This document shows positions 16,870 to 24,224 of a DNA stretch of 64,000 bases, piece by piece. How positions within the stretch are numbered: the stretch's first letter is position 1; each line of letters begins with the position of its first letter. The stretch comes from an uncultured Saprospiraceae bacterium. Lineage in GTDB: Bacteria > Bacteroidota > Bacteroidia > Chitinophagales > Saprospiraceae. Made by a program: the position numbers and the translations under genes. The DNA is taken from contig CALGAW010000005.1 of NCBI GenBank assembly GCA_937959115.1, forward strand, positions 124,001-188,000. Reading direction: 5' to 3'. Below the pieces are notes generated by a model that saw only the letters and a program-made list of their open reading frames with translations, searched no databases and was not told the DNA's origin.

Positions 16870-17292
16870 TTAGTCCATGCCTGGAAATGACGTTACTTTT
16901 TTCACCTTTAAATCAGGAAATGAAGTCACGACCTGGACTTTGAAATCAGGAAAACTAGTTACTTCTTTCCACTCTCCACAATCATCAGCAAAACTGTCAA
17001 CAAATTTCACGTTTATATCAGGAAATGACGTAACATATTGGATTTTTATGTCTGGAAATGAGGTGACAAACTCCACTTTCCCATAGAGTTTGATGCCCTC
17101 GAACTCACAATCTCCTGTTTCTATAAAATGCTTGATTGCTTCTTTCCTTTTTTCTGGGGATAATTCACTCAAGTGTTGATAGGTAGTATTGTTTTCTAAT
17201 AAGAAGTTATCAGTGGAAATAGAATTCGAGTGAGACATTTCCGCCAATAAAATTGTTGAAATAAAAAGAAAGAATAAAAGTTGGTTTCTCAT
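16870..17292 (-). CDS. Exported protein with 11-residue VTSFPD repeats
   Basis: A 140-residue protein. Residues 1-22 look like a Sec signal peptide (MRNQLLFFLFISTILLAEMS). Residues 40-72 are a helical polar region with EKRKEAIKHFIETGDCEF. From residue 76 there are six copies of VTSFPD or a variant (starting at 76, 87, 98, 111, 122, 133), spaced 11, 11, 13, 11 and 11 residues, each followed by an alternating strand such as FKVQV or LKVKK; copy three is degenerate (VDSFAD) and adjoins DDCGEW. The strict period and beta-prone sequence suggest a small repetitive beta fold. I do not recognise a named family and assign no function. Upstream lie direct repeats at 17399-17429. Confidence 0.7.
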   Translation of the reverse strand: MRNQLLFFLFISTILLAEMSHSNSISTDNFLLENNTTYQHLSELSPEKRKEAIKHFIETGDCEFEGIKLYGKVEFVTSFPDIKIQYVTSFPDINVKFVDSFADDCGEWKEVTSFPDFKVQVVTSFPDLKVKKVTSFPGMD

Positions 17293-17398
17293 TGTACAAA
17301 TTTTAATAAAAGTGATTAATCTGAATCTTGTTATTCAAAGATATACGATCAAGGAGATTCTAAAAAGGAAAAAAGGACTGGTATTTATCACTTAAAAT

Positions 17399-17429
17399 AG
17401 GTTGACAACTATTTAACAGGTTGATAACT
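17399..17429. repeat. Short direct repeats upstream of the VTSFPD gene
   Basis: AGGTTGACAACT (17399-17410) and AGGTTGATAACT (17418-17429) differ at one base and are offset by 19 bp, i.e. nearly two helical turns; a partial third (AGTTGAT) follows at 17430. They lie in the gap between mgsA and the minus-strand gene at 16870-17292 and could be regulator binding sites. They also loosely resemble DnaA boxes on the minus strand (TTATCAACC). Confidence 0.4.
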
Positions 17430-17520
17430 AGTTGATTTTGGTGTAGTTTTCCCTTGTTTAGTTAAACGAAAAAAGATTGAGTCAAGGATAGAAATGCCTA
17501 TATAAAGCATGGATTTGATC

Positions 17521-17916
17521 TTATTCAGAATCTTCTAACACATCTTTCACACCTCGTAATAAATAGTAAGCCGCTTTAGGATTGGTTGCCAAAGGAACAT
17601 TGTGGACATCGCAAAGTCGAACCAACATCTGTACATCAGGTTCGTGAGGATGCCTGTCCAATGGATCTCTAAAAAAGATGACTAAATCTATTTTTCCAGT
17701 TGCAACCATTGAGGCAATTTGTGCATCTCCTCCGAGCGGACCGCTGAGGAGTTTGACGATTTCTAATCCTTCTGCTGCTATTTTTGCACCCGTTGTACCT
17801 GTTGCGAAAAGTTTCATTCCTCGTAGGAACTTTTTATTGTTCAATACAAAGGAAACCATATCCGATTTCTTTCCATCGTGTGCAATTAACGCGGTATTAA
17901 TGATTGATTTATCCAT
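17521..17916 (-). CDS. mgsA: Methylglyoxal synthase
   Basis: A 131-residue cytoplasmic enzyme converting dihydroxyacetone phosphate to methylglyoxal and phosphate, the bypass that relieves sugar-phosphate stress. The family hallmarks are all present: ALIAHDGKK with His13, FATGTTG phosphate loop, [11 protein letters not shown] with the catalytic Asp64, FFRDPLD with Asp84, and PHEPD with His91. Length is close to the E. coli enzyme (152) minus its C-terminal extension. The gene stands alone on the minus strand; a TAnnTTTG box is only 5 bp upstream of the ATG, suggesting an mRNA with almost no leader. Confidence 0.95.
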   Translation of the reverse strand: MDKSIINTALIAHDGKKSDMVSFVLNNKKFLRGMKLFATGTTGAKIAAEGLEIVKLLSGPLGGDAQIASMVATGKIDLVIFFRDPLDRHPHEPDVQMLVRLCDVHNVPLATNPKAAYYLLRGVKDVLEDSE

Positions 17917-17921
17917 TGATG

Positions 17922-17929
17922 CAAAGGTA
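17922..17929 (-). promoter_or_regulatory. -7 promoter box for mgsA
   Basis: On the minus strand this reads TACCTTTG, an exact TAnnTTTG match, ending 5 bp before the mgsA start codon (17914-17916). Transcription would begin at or next to the ATG. No convincing -33 TTTG was found. Confidence 0.45.
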
Positions 17930-18129
17930 ATTATTTAGCAGGGATAAATTTGAAAAGGTAGGTTAAGTGATGGTTAATTTTTAGGTAGTGTTGGGTTTTT
18001 ACTGAAAAATTAAACAAGTATCTCTCTTCAAAATAGTAATGAAATGCAAACTGATTTAGATGATTAGGTGAGCATGCCTAGGCAAATTGATGTTTTCAGT
18101 CTATGAGGGAAAAAAGCGTTTGGCAAGCC

Positions 18130-19848
18130 TTACTTCACAATCTTCCGACTAGAGATCTTCCCCTTCAGCTCATCAGATCCACCAGCATCCAATGCTTTTT
18201 GCCAGTACTCCACAGCACCATTCACTTCATTTAGTTGGAACAGCGTATCGCCATAGTTTTCAAGGATGTCAGGGGACTTGTGTCCACCATTGTCAATGGC
18301 CTTTTTAATCCATTTCTTGGCATCCTTGTATTTCTTTTGCTTGTACAGCACCCAGCCATAAGTGTCCAAGTAATTGGGTTGATTGGGCTCTGCTTTTAGA
18401 GCCTTTTCAATCATGGCTTGTGCCTTTTCAAGCTTTTCGCCTCGTACGGATAGGAAATAGCTATAGTTGTTAAGTGTAAGTGGATTGCTATCGTTTAGTT
18501 GAAGCGCCTTGTCAAAAAACTCATCAGATTGATCAGATTTTTTGAGGTTGTGATACTCGGTGCCAAGCTGAATAAAGATTTGTTCCTTGAGTGGCACATT
18601 CTTACCAGACATCATCGCTGCTTGCCTTAGCACGTCAATCGCTTCCTCGTGATCTCCTTTTCGGCTATTAGCGACGCCATTAAAAAAGTAGGCGATGGCT
18701 TGATTCGGAAAAATATCCATTGCATCCTCGCTGTTTTTGAGCAATTCGTCATTTTGTCCAAGCGCATTATTAATAAACAGAATTTGTTCCCAAAGCGAAA
18801 ACACGTTCTTGTTGAGTGCTATTGCTTTTTTATATTGGGTCAGTGCGTCATTTGGCCGATCAGCGTAGTTTAGCATATCGCCATAGATACTGAATGCCTT
18901 AGCGTCGTCGTGTGTCTTCGTCAAGGTTTCAGCAAGGCTGATGGCCTCCTTTTTAAAGGCCTCGTCCGTTGTGTTGCCCACTTTTTCTGTAAAAGGCACC
19001 AATTCCTTAATTTTCACATCGATATTGATATCAGGATTAGAGAAAATCTCTTGTAGTGACTGAAGATATTGTGTATCATTTCCACTTGCTTTAAGCGTTT
19101 GTGCTAAGGCAAGATTGGCGATGTCATTTTCCGGATCTACCTTCAGCACCTCCTTGTACATTTCAGCTGCTTTTTCAGGTTCGCCGGAGTATTCATAGTG
19201 ATCCGCCAACATCAATTTGTAATCAGGGTCACGTGGAAACGCATTGACAAGGTTCTCAATTTCTGCTGCCGCTTTTACAGGTTTCTTTTGCTCCATGTGG
19301 ATGGAGTACTTGGCGGCTGTGGTCTGTTGAGTCGGACCCAGTTTTTTTTCTATCTCGTTGTATATTTTTAATGCTTGATCAAACTTTTTCTCTTCTAGGT
19401 TATACTCAGCACGCTTAAAGTAAAAATCAATTTCATCTGGATTGATTTTGGTCATACTTTCATACACCGTAGCCGCTTTATCATAATCACCCTCTGCATC
19501 ATAAATTTCTGCTAGTAAACCATGATAAAACAAGTTTTTCGGGCTGTTATTGATTGCCGACTGCGCATTTTTTTTGGCTTTTCCGAATGATTTTTGGATC
19601 ATATTGATCTTTGCCAGCTCAAAATAGGCAGCATGGTTCGTCTTGTCCTTTTTTAGGACTTCCTCAAATAGATAAGCAGCATCATCGTAGTTTTCCAACA
19701 CTTTCTCCTTGTTGGCCTCAATGAATACCTTTTCGATTTGTACCTGTTGTTCACTAGGTCTGGTTATCTGAGCATCGGCAGGCTGTATGCCAATAAAGAC
19801 AAGCAAAACTAAAGACAGGTAGAGAGAAATATGTAGGTTAACCGGCAT
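18130..19848 (-). CDS. Exported tetratricopeptide-repeat protein
   Basis: A 572-residue protein with an N-terminal signal peptide (hydrophobic YLSLVLLVFIGI followed by QPADAQ) and then almost continuous TPR helices to the end, at least ten repeats, recognisable from patterns such as AAYFELAKINMIQKSFGKAK, NLFYHGLLAEIYDAEGDYDK and NYLDTYGWVLYKQKKYKDAK. TPR solenoids mediate protein-protein contacts; being exported, this one probably acts in the periplasm or at the outer membrane in envelope assembly. It begins 53 bp downstream of the sugar nucleotidyltransferase gene (19902-20900) on the same strand; in several Bacteroidota this gene pair is conserved next to envelope genes, as I recall. Specific partner unknown. 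Confidence 0.85.
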   Translation of the reverse strand: MPVNLHISLYLSLVLLVFIGIQPADAQITRPSEQQVQIEKVFIEANKEKVLENYDDAAYLFEEVLKKDKTNHAAYFELAKINMIQKSFGKAKKNAQSAINNSPKNLFYHGLLAEIYDAEGDYDKAATVYESMTKINPDEIDFYFKRAEYNLEEKKFDQALKIYNEIEKKLGPTQQTTAAKYSIHMEQKKPVKAAAEIENLVNAFPRDPDYKLMLADHYEYSGEPEKAAEMYKEVLKVDPENDIANLALAQTLKASGNDTQYLQSLQEIFSNPDINIDVKIKELVPFTEKVGNTTDEAFKKEAISLAETLTKTHDDAKAFSIYGDMLNYADRPNDALTQYKKAIALNKNVFSLWEQILFINNALGQNDELLKNSEDAMDIFPNQAIAYFFNGVANSRKGDHEEAIDVLRQAAMMSGKNVPLKEQIFIQLGTEYHNLKKSDQSDEFFDKALQLNDSNPLTLNNYSYFLSVRGEKLEKAQAMIEKALKAEPNQPNYLDTYGWVLYKQKKYKDAKKWIKKAIDNGGHKSPDILENYGDTLFQLNEVNGAVEYWQKALDAGGSDELKGKISSRKIVK

Positions 19849-19901
19849 TTCGTGAATCTAATTTATTATTACCTTACGGAAAATGTATCCTGAATGTTTT
19901 G

Positions 19902-20900
19902 TTATAATTTAGAATAATCTCCAATGCTTATTTCTTTCATTTGAAGTTTATATTCTACTTTATTTCCAATCATTGAATCTTTTACTACAACGTTTTCAAT
20001 GTGTGAATCATTCTGGATCACACTATTTTTGATCACACTTGAAATCACTTTCGTATTGAAACCAACTGACACATGGGGCCCAATCACAGAATCTTTAATG
20101 TGTGCGCCGTCAGCAATCATGCATGGCTCAATAATCGTTGTGTTTTCAATTGTTGCCTTACTGGATACAAGATTCGTGCCTTTATTATTTTCTAAAACCC
20201 GCTGATTACTATGCACCACGGCGTCTTTATTCCCACAGTCCAACCATTCGTCGATCTCCTTCGGGAAAAACTTCATGCCTTTCAGCCTCATATTGTCCAA
20301 GGCGTTGGTAATCTGGTATTCTCCTTTTATTTTTATATCGTTGTCTATCAGGTATTGGAGCTCATTTCTCAGGTACTCTCCATCTTTAAAGTAATAGATA
20401 CCGATTATTGCAAGGTCCGAAATGTAAGTGTCTGGTTTTTCAATAAAATTGGTAATGTACCCTTCTTCTCCTAGCTGAACCACTCCAAACGCAGAAGGAT
20501 CTTCTACCTTTTTCACCCAAATCGCTCCTTCTGTTGATGTATCTAGTTTTGATTCTGATCTGAACAAACAGTCTGCAAAAGCTACAATGCAAGGTCCTTT
20601 GAGGCTTTCCTTTGCACAAAGAATGGCATGTCCCGTCCCAAGTGGTTCATCCTGGTGGCAGATGACTCCTTTGGTGCCTAATGTTTCTGCTACACCAAGC
20701 AAGAGTTTTTCAGCTTCGGGCCCAAAATCGCCAATGATAAAGGCAATTTCATCTATTTTCTCATCAATCGCTTTTGCAATATCTTCAACAATTCTTTGAA
20801 CGATCGGCTTTCCCGCTACTGGGACGAGTGGTTTCGGTACTGTAAGCGTGTGTGGCCTCAGTCTTGACCCACGTCCTGCCATTGGTATTATTATTCTCAT
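19902..20900 (-). CDS. Sugar-phosphate nucleotidyltransferase
   Basis: A 332-residue two-domain enzyme. The N-terminal Rossmann-like nucleotidyltransferase domain (about 1-235) carries the NTP-binding signature IPMAGRGSRLRPHTL and the PKPLVPVAGKPI motif, with a GTGHAI base-contact segment and ADCLF metal-binding Asp. The C-terminal ~100 residues form a left-handed beta-helix (repeats such as ATIENTTIIEPCMIADGAHI). This is the RmlA/GlmU-N/UGP group that makes NDP-sugars from NTP and sugar-1-phosphate; the precise sugar cannot be read from sequence. It has a TAnnTTTG promoter with a perfect palindrome at the start site and precedes the TPR gene in a probable two-gene operon. Confidence 0.88.
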   Translation of the reverse strand: MRIIIPMAGRGSRLRPHTLTVPKPLVPVAGKPIVQRIVEDIAKAIDEKIDEIAFIIGDFGPEAEKLLLGVAETLGTKGVICHQDEPLGTGHAILCAKESLKGPCIVAFADCLFRSESKLDTSTEGAIWVKKVEDPSAFGVVQLGEEGYITNFIEKPDTYISDLAIIGIYYFKDGEYLRNELQYLIDNDIKIKGEYQITNALDNMRLKGMKFFPKEIDEWLDCGNKDAVVHSNQRVLENNKGTNLVSSKATIENTTIIEPCMIADGAHIKDSVIGPHVSVGFNTKVISSVIKNSVIQNDSHIENVVVKDSMIGNKVEYKLQMKEISIGDYSKL

Positions 20901-20920
20901 AAATTATTTTTGTTGCTTTT

Positions 20921-20936
20921 CAGGCAAATTTGCCTG
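20921..20936. promoter_or_regulatory. Perfect 16-bp palindrome at the nucleotidyltransferase promoter
   Basis: CAGGCAAATTTGCCTG is a perfect inverted repeat lying directly downstream of the minus-strand -7 box (20937-20944), covering the expected transcription start and 20 bp before the ATG. This is a good position for an operator or a short leader hairpin. Confidence 0.45.
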
Positions 20937-20944
20937 CAAATATA
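20937..20944 (-). promoter_or_regulatory. -7 promoter box for the nucleotidyltransferase-TPR operon
   Basis: Reads TATATTTG on the minus strand, an exact TAnnTTTG match, 36 bp upstream of the start codon at 20898-20900. The -33 element is not clear. Confidence 0.5.
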
Positions 20945-21103
20945 CGTAAAACTTCTATTATTCTTATGCAGGAACAGTGCTACTTAGAATGGGAAATTAA
21001 ACAAAGAAAATACTGTTTTTAGCATTGGAAACTTAAATAATACCCTTCTTCAATCATTCTGCACTATTCAATCGTTTTGTTTCCATTTATCCAAATAAAA
21101 AAA

Positions 21104-21285
21104 GGCAATGCTACTATCAGTTCCTCCTCCAAAGAACTCGATACTTGCATTGCCAAATTACACTACCTATGAAAAGTTTTTACTTAACTCATTATAATTC
21201 CCTTTTGAATTATGTCTTTAAAACGAAAGATATTGTGCTTAATTGCGTTTTAATTACAGTATAACAATTGTTTAACCTTTGTGAA
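21104..21285 (+). repeat. Duplicated 182-bp hairpin/mini-ORF element, copy 1
   Basis: This block is repeated at 21669-21850 with 11 substitutions and no gaps (about 94% identity). It begins with a compound hairpin: outer stem GGCAATGC/GCATTGCC (21104-21111 with 21147-21154) and inner stem AGTTC/GAACT, preceded by an A-run that becomes a U-tract on the minus strand. A 31-codon plus-strand ORF (21169-21264) follows. It may be a mini-gene with a structured leader or a minus-strand small RNA ending in a terminator. Confidence 0.7.
21169..21264 (+). CDS. Possible 31-residue peptide, copy 1
   Basis: ATG at 21169 to TAA at 21262, 31 codons, starting MKSFYLTHYNSLLNYVFKTK. The same frame is intact in the second copy. 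Eight of the eleven differences between copies fall in this ORF and almost all change the amino acid, so selection on the protein is not evident. No family recognised. Confidence 0.3.
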   Translation: MKSFYLTHYNSLLNYVFKTKDIVLNCVLITV

Positions 21286-21421
21286 TATTTTTTAACGAAC
21301 GTTGAAAGCTTCTTCCTTTTTCAATCATGATGTATCAAATTTAAAGTCTCCAATCATAAATTGTCATTCTGCGAAGACACAAAGAGATGGAAGCTTCAGT
21401 TATTTGAAAGACCTTTCACTT

Positions 21422-21533
21422 CTTGAAGAAGTAACAGGTCGCCCCTTCTCTTGAAGAAGTAACAGGTCGATCATTCTCTTGAAGAAGTAACAGGTCGCCC
21501 CTTCTCTTGAAGAAGTAACAGGTCGATCATTCG
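21422..21533. repeat. 28-bp tandem repeat, four units
   Basis: Four head-to-tail units at 21422-21449, 21450-21477, 21478-21505 and 21506-21533. The first 20 bp (CTTGAAGAAGTAACAGGTCG) are identical in all; the last 8 alternate strictly CCCCTTCT, ATCATTCT, CCCCTTCT, ATCATTCG. This is a 56-bp unit duplicated once. No reading frame is kept across units (28 is not a multiple of three). Degenerate matches (gaagcaggtcagtcattct, about 21573-21591) follow. Confidence 0.9.
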
Positions 21534-21668
21534 CTGCTCTTTTAAACGATTTTACGTTCTTCTTATTCATACCGAAGCAGGTCAGTCATTCTGGACTTTT
21601 CAAAAGATCGTATTTACCCGAATCCTCATTCTACGATTGATTTTGTTTGATTCATAAAATAAAAAAAA

Positions 21669-21850
21669 GGCAATGCTACTAACAGTTCCTCCTCCAAAGA
21701 ACTCGATACTTGCATTGCCAAATTACACTACCTATGAAAAGTTTTTACTTTACTCATTATAATTCCCTTTTGAATTATGACTTTAAAACGGAAGATATTG
21801 TGCTTAATTGTATTTTAATTGAAGCATAACAATAGTTTAACCATTGTGAA
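21669..21850 (+). repeat. Duplicated 182-bp hairpin/mini-ORF element, copy 2
   Basis: Second copy, offset exactly 565 bp from copy 1. The hairpin is unchanged apart from one base in the loop region. Together the two copies flank the 28-bp tandem repeat. The 1-kb interval 20945-21949 holds these elements and no longer gene. Confidence 0.7.
21734..21829 (+). CDS. Possible 31-residue peptide, copy 2
   Basis: ATG at 21734 to TAA at 21827, 31 codons, starting MKSFYFTHYNSLLNYDFKTE. Length and frame match copy 1. It differs from copy 1 at seven residues, making it more acidic. No recognised family or export signal. Confidence 0.3.
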   Translation: MKSFYFTHYNSLLNYDFKTEDIVLNCILIEA

Positions 21851-21904
21851 ACTATTTAACAGTAGAATTCTTCGATTACATTGATCAAGATCTCTTAAAA
21901 TAAT

Positions 21905-21930
21905 AAAGGCGACCAATGATGGCCGCCTTT
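21905..21930 (-). terminator. Terminator for the PepSY-like lipoprotein gene
   Basis: Stem AAAGGCG/CGCCTTT (21905-21911 with 21924-21930), followed on the minus strand by an AT-rich tract (ttattatttt). It lies 20 bp beyond the stop codon of the gene at 21950-22699. Confidence 0.65.
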
Positions 21931-21949
21931 ATTCAATATCTTTTTGTTG

Positions 21950-22699
21950 TTACTTCACAAACATAAAATTACCAGTATCATCAAATCCAACTAACAGCTT
22001 TGTTGTTCCGTCGTAAATGTAAACGAAGAACTCGCCATTTTTCTGGAACGCTTTTTCTATAGTGTGGTTTGCGTAATTGGTTGATAAATAGCTTTGAGCT
22101 GTAATCGGTAAATCCTGTGCACTGACTTCGGTGCCCCAGTTTGTATCTTTATCGTTACAGCTAAAAAAGTCGATTGTTTTTTGGTAAGCACCCTTATCAT
22201 CGAATACGATAATGTCTTTTGTGTCTGTGGCTAAGAGGTAAAAGCCTTTATAAAAGTATTTGCCTCCTTTGACGATCAGACTTGGGTGGTTGGCTGTCAT
22301 ATAATTAGTAATAGCTGCAGGCAAATAGGCTGTTTCTACAAACTTGGATTTACAGTATTCGTCCTTGTCTTTTTTGCCTTTTCCCCACTTCTTTTTGCCT
22401 TTTTTCTCACTCCATTCTAGTTTGCGCCCTTCCAATGTGTAGTAGGCCATTGCATCAGAATCCATTCCAAGTTCATAACCTTTAGATTCAACTTTTGAAG
22501 ATTTTCTGATAAATGTTTCAAAGTATTTATAATTGCAATCTTCCTTGATATTGGTTGGAATATCAGTGTTTTCAATGGAGATTTTTTCTGTCGATTCAGC
22601 AATTTCTAAGATTAATAACTCATCTGCAGTGAAGCTTTCCTTGTTACATGCTGAGAATAGAATAGAAATTGTTGCAATGGCTAAAAAGATATTTTTCAT
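21950..22699 (-). CDS. PepSY-like lipoprotein
   Basis: A 249-residue exported lipoprotein with signal MKNIFLAIATISILFSAC (lipobox FSAC). The mature C-terminal half contains two PepSY-like (BLIP-like) units with the recognisable pattern 'LPAAITNYMTANHPSLIVKG' and 'LPITAQSYLSTNYANHTIEK', each followed by strands ending in a V-x-F-D-D-x-G turn (IIVFDDKGAYQK; LVGFDDTGNFMF). The middle has an unusual Lys/Gly-rich stretch (about residues 100-118, EKKGKKKWGKGKKDKDEY) that may bind polyanions. PepSY-like domains are widespread in Bacteroidota secreted proteins, with unknown ligands. Single gene with its own terminator. Confidence 0.75.
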   Translation of the reverse strand: MKNIFLAIATISILFSACNKESFTADELLILEIAESTEKISIENTDIPTNIKEDCNYKYFETFIRKSSKVESKGYELGMDSDAMAYYTLEGRKLEWSEKKGKKKWGKGKKDKDEYCKSKFVETAYLPAAITNYMTANHPSLIVKGGKYFYKGFYLLATDTKDIIVFDDKGAYQKTIDFFSCNDKDTNWGTEVSAQDLPITAQSYLSTNYANHTIEKAFQKNGEFFVYIYDGTTKLLVGFDDTGNFMFVK

Positions 22700-22878
22700 T
22701 GTCTGAAATTTACAAATTAATAACGGATAAAATGAATACGGGGGTAATCGCTCAGGTTAAAGTTAATGGAAATTAACATTTATTACAAATAACGAATTAA
22801 GGCTTAAGCATTTTACGCAGAAAAGAGCGTTGAGTTATGATTTAAAAAACAATCGATCTTCAAAACTTTCAAAAATAA

Positions 22879-22909
22879 TTGAAAATTGAACAGAGACCCC
22901 GTATATTTG
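22879..22909 (+). promoter_or_regulatory. Promoter of mqnC
   Basis: TTG at 22879-22881, 20-bp spacer, TATATTTG at 22902-22909: a full match to the Bacteroidota promoter. The predicted start (about 22915-22918) is only a few nt before the ATG at 22921, implying a nearly leaderless mRNA. This also argues against the longer TTG-start frame beginning at 22879. Confidence 0.65.
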
Positions 22910-22920
22910 TTACTATAATT

Positions 22921-24063
22921 ATGGAAACAGCAACTTTACTCGAAAAAGCAATCAGCAAACAGTTCCTCAGTCTCGAGGAAGGCCTATTTCTCTGGAATAA
23001 CGCCTCAACAGCAGAACTGATGTACGCTGCAAATCTCTTACGCCAAAAATTGGTGCCCAGCAACAAGGTAACATGGATCATAGACCGCAACTCCAATACT
23101 ACGAATGTGTGTATTGCAAACTGCAAATTCTGCAATTTTTTTAGAAAACCAGGTCATGAGGAATCATATATCACGTCAATCGAAACCTACAAGCAAAAAA
23201 TTGATGAGTTGTTCCGTTATGGGGGAGATCAGTTGCTCTTGCAAGGTGGACACCATCCAGATCTAGGTCTACAGTATTACTGCGATCTATTTAAGGAGCT
23301 GAAGTCCTTGTATCCAGACCTCAAGCTACATGCACTCGGGCCACCAGAAATCGCACATATTGCAAAGCTTGATGGTATATCACACACAGAAGTACTAAGC
23401 GCGTTGAAGGAAGCAGGGCTCGACTCTTTACCAGGCGCAGGAGCTGAGATCCTAAGTGATCGCGTTCGGCGGTTGATCTCAAAAGGGAAATGTGGCCGCA
23501 GAGAATGGTTGGATGTGATGCGTGCAGCACACCAGCTTGATATCACTTCATCTGCCACAATGATGTTCGGGCACGTAGAAACGGATGAAGAGCGGTTCCA
23601 ACACCTCATAGATATCCGTCAAGTACAATCGGAAAAACCAGAATACGCTAAAGGGTTTATTGCGTTTATCCCTTGGCCATTCCAGGATGAAGGCACTTTG
23701 CTGAAGAAATTAAAACGCGCTCGGAATACCGTTACAGGTGATGAATACGTCCGAATGATTGCATTAAGCAGACTAATGCTTCCTAATATCACGAATATCC
23801 AAGCTTCTTGGTTGACTGTAGGGAAGAAAGTAGCGCAAATCTGTCTGCACTCAGGAGCCAATGACTTTGGTAGTATTATGATTGAAGAGAACGTGGTCTC
23901 CGCCGCCGGCGCTGCCTTCCGCTTTACTGCAAATGGTATCCAAGAGGCAATTGTGGAAGCTGGGTTCACGCCGCAGCTTAGAACTCAGCAATACGCAGAG
24001 CGAGAATTGCCTGCCCAGATTGAGCAACAGCAATTGGATCATGCGAAAATGATTGTCGATTAG
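22921..24063 (+). CDS. mqnC: Cyclic dehypoxanthinyl futalosine synthase (radical SAM)
   Basis: A 380-residue radical SAM enzyme of the futalosine pathway of menaquinone synthesis; it cyclises dehypoxanthine futalosine. The Fe-S motif CxxxCxxC is at Cys64-Cys68-Cys71 (CIANCKFC), preceded by the family's NTTNVC context. Other MqnC hallmarks: LLQGGHHPDL, HALGPPEIAH, GLDSLPGAGAEILSDRVR, and MMFGHVET. Start ATG 22921 is chosen because it gives the normal N-terminus and the promoter overlaps any longer frame. No other mqn genes are in the window. Its presence indicates menaquinone is made by the futalosine route, not the classical Men route. Confidence 0.95.
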   Translation: METATLLEKAISKQFLSLEEGLFLWNNASTAELMYAANLLRQKLVPSNKVTWIIDRNSNTTNVCIANCKFCNFFRKPGHEESYITSIETYKQKIDELFRYGGDQLLLQGGHHPDLGLQYYCDLFKELKSLYPDLKLHALGPPEIAHIAKLDGISHTEVLSALKEAGLDSLPGAGAEILSDRVRRLISKGKCGRREWLDVMRAAHQLDITSSATMMFGHVETDEERFQHLIDIRQVQSEKPEYAKGFIAFIPWPFQDEGTLLKKLKRARNTVTGDEYVRMIALSRLMLPNITNIQASWLTVGKKVAQICLHSGANDFGSIMIEENVVSAAGAAFRFTANGIQEAIVEAGFTPQLRTQQYAERELPAQIEQQQLDHAKMIVD

Positions 24064-24126
24064 ATGGAACAGGTTATTCAAGACAACTACCAAAAAGCAC
24101 AGAAGCTGCGAAAGATCTCAGCCTAG
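24064..24126 (+). CDS. Possible 20-residue ORF directly after mqnC
   Basis: An ATG immediately abuts the mqnC stop codon and opens a 20-codon frame (MEQVIQDNYQKAQKLRKISA) ending in TAG inside the hairpin at 24122-24141. It could be translated by coupling, but no family is recognised and chance is likely. Confidence 0.2.
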   Translation: MEQVIQDNYQKAQKLRKISA

Positions 24127-24141
24127 GGTGCAAACCCTAGG
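24122..24141. repeat. Perfect hairpin, possible REP-like element, between mqnC and recG
   Basis: CCTAGGGT (24122-24129) and ACCCTAGG (24134-24141) form a perfect 8-bp stem with loop GCAA. A second hairpin (GACCAT/ATGGTC, 24203-24208 with 24212-24217) lies just before the recG stop. No U-tract follows either. The style recalls REP-like intergenic repeats, but only one copy is in the window. Confidence 0.45.
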
Positions 24142-24224
24142 AAATAGAGGTTATAAGATCAAGTGCTAGACGTACGAGAGCAGCGTATCCAGATAAATAG
24201 AGGACCATAAAATGGTCATTCAAG

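Noticed and set aside
17399-17440. Possible replication origin from DnaA-box-like repeats
   Set aside because: Matches to TTATNCACA are poor (two to three mismatches), no dnaA/dnaN is near, and flanking genes converge, whereas they would diverge at an origin.
21422-21533. Possible CRISPR array from 28-bp units
   Set aside because: There are no unique spacers; the variable part is only 8 bp and alternates between two sequences, and no cas genes are present.
22879-22920. TTG start extending mqnC by 14 residues
   Set aside because: The extension overlaps the -33 and -7 promoter boxes and adds residues the MqnC family does not need.
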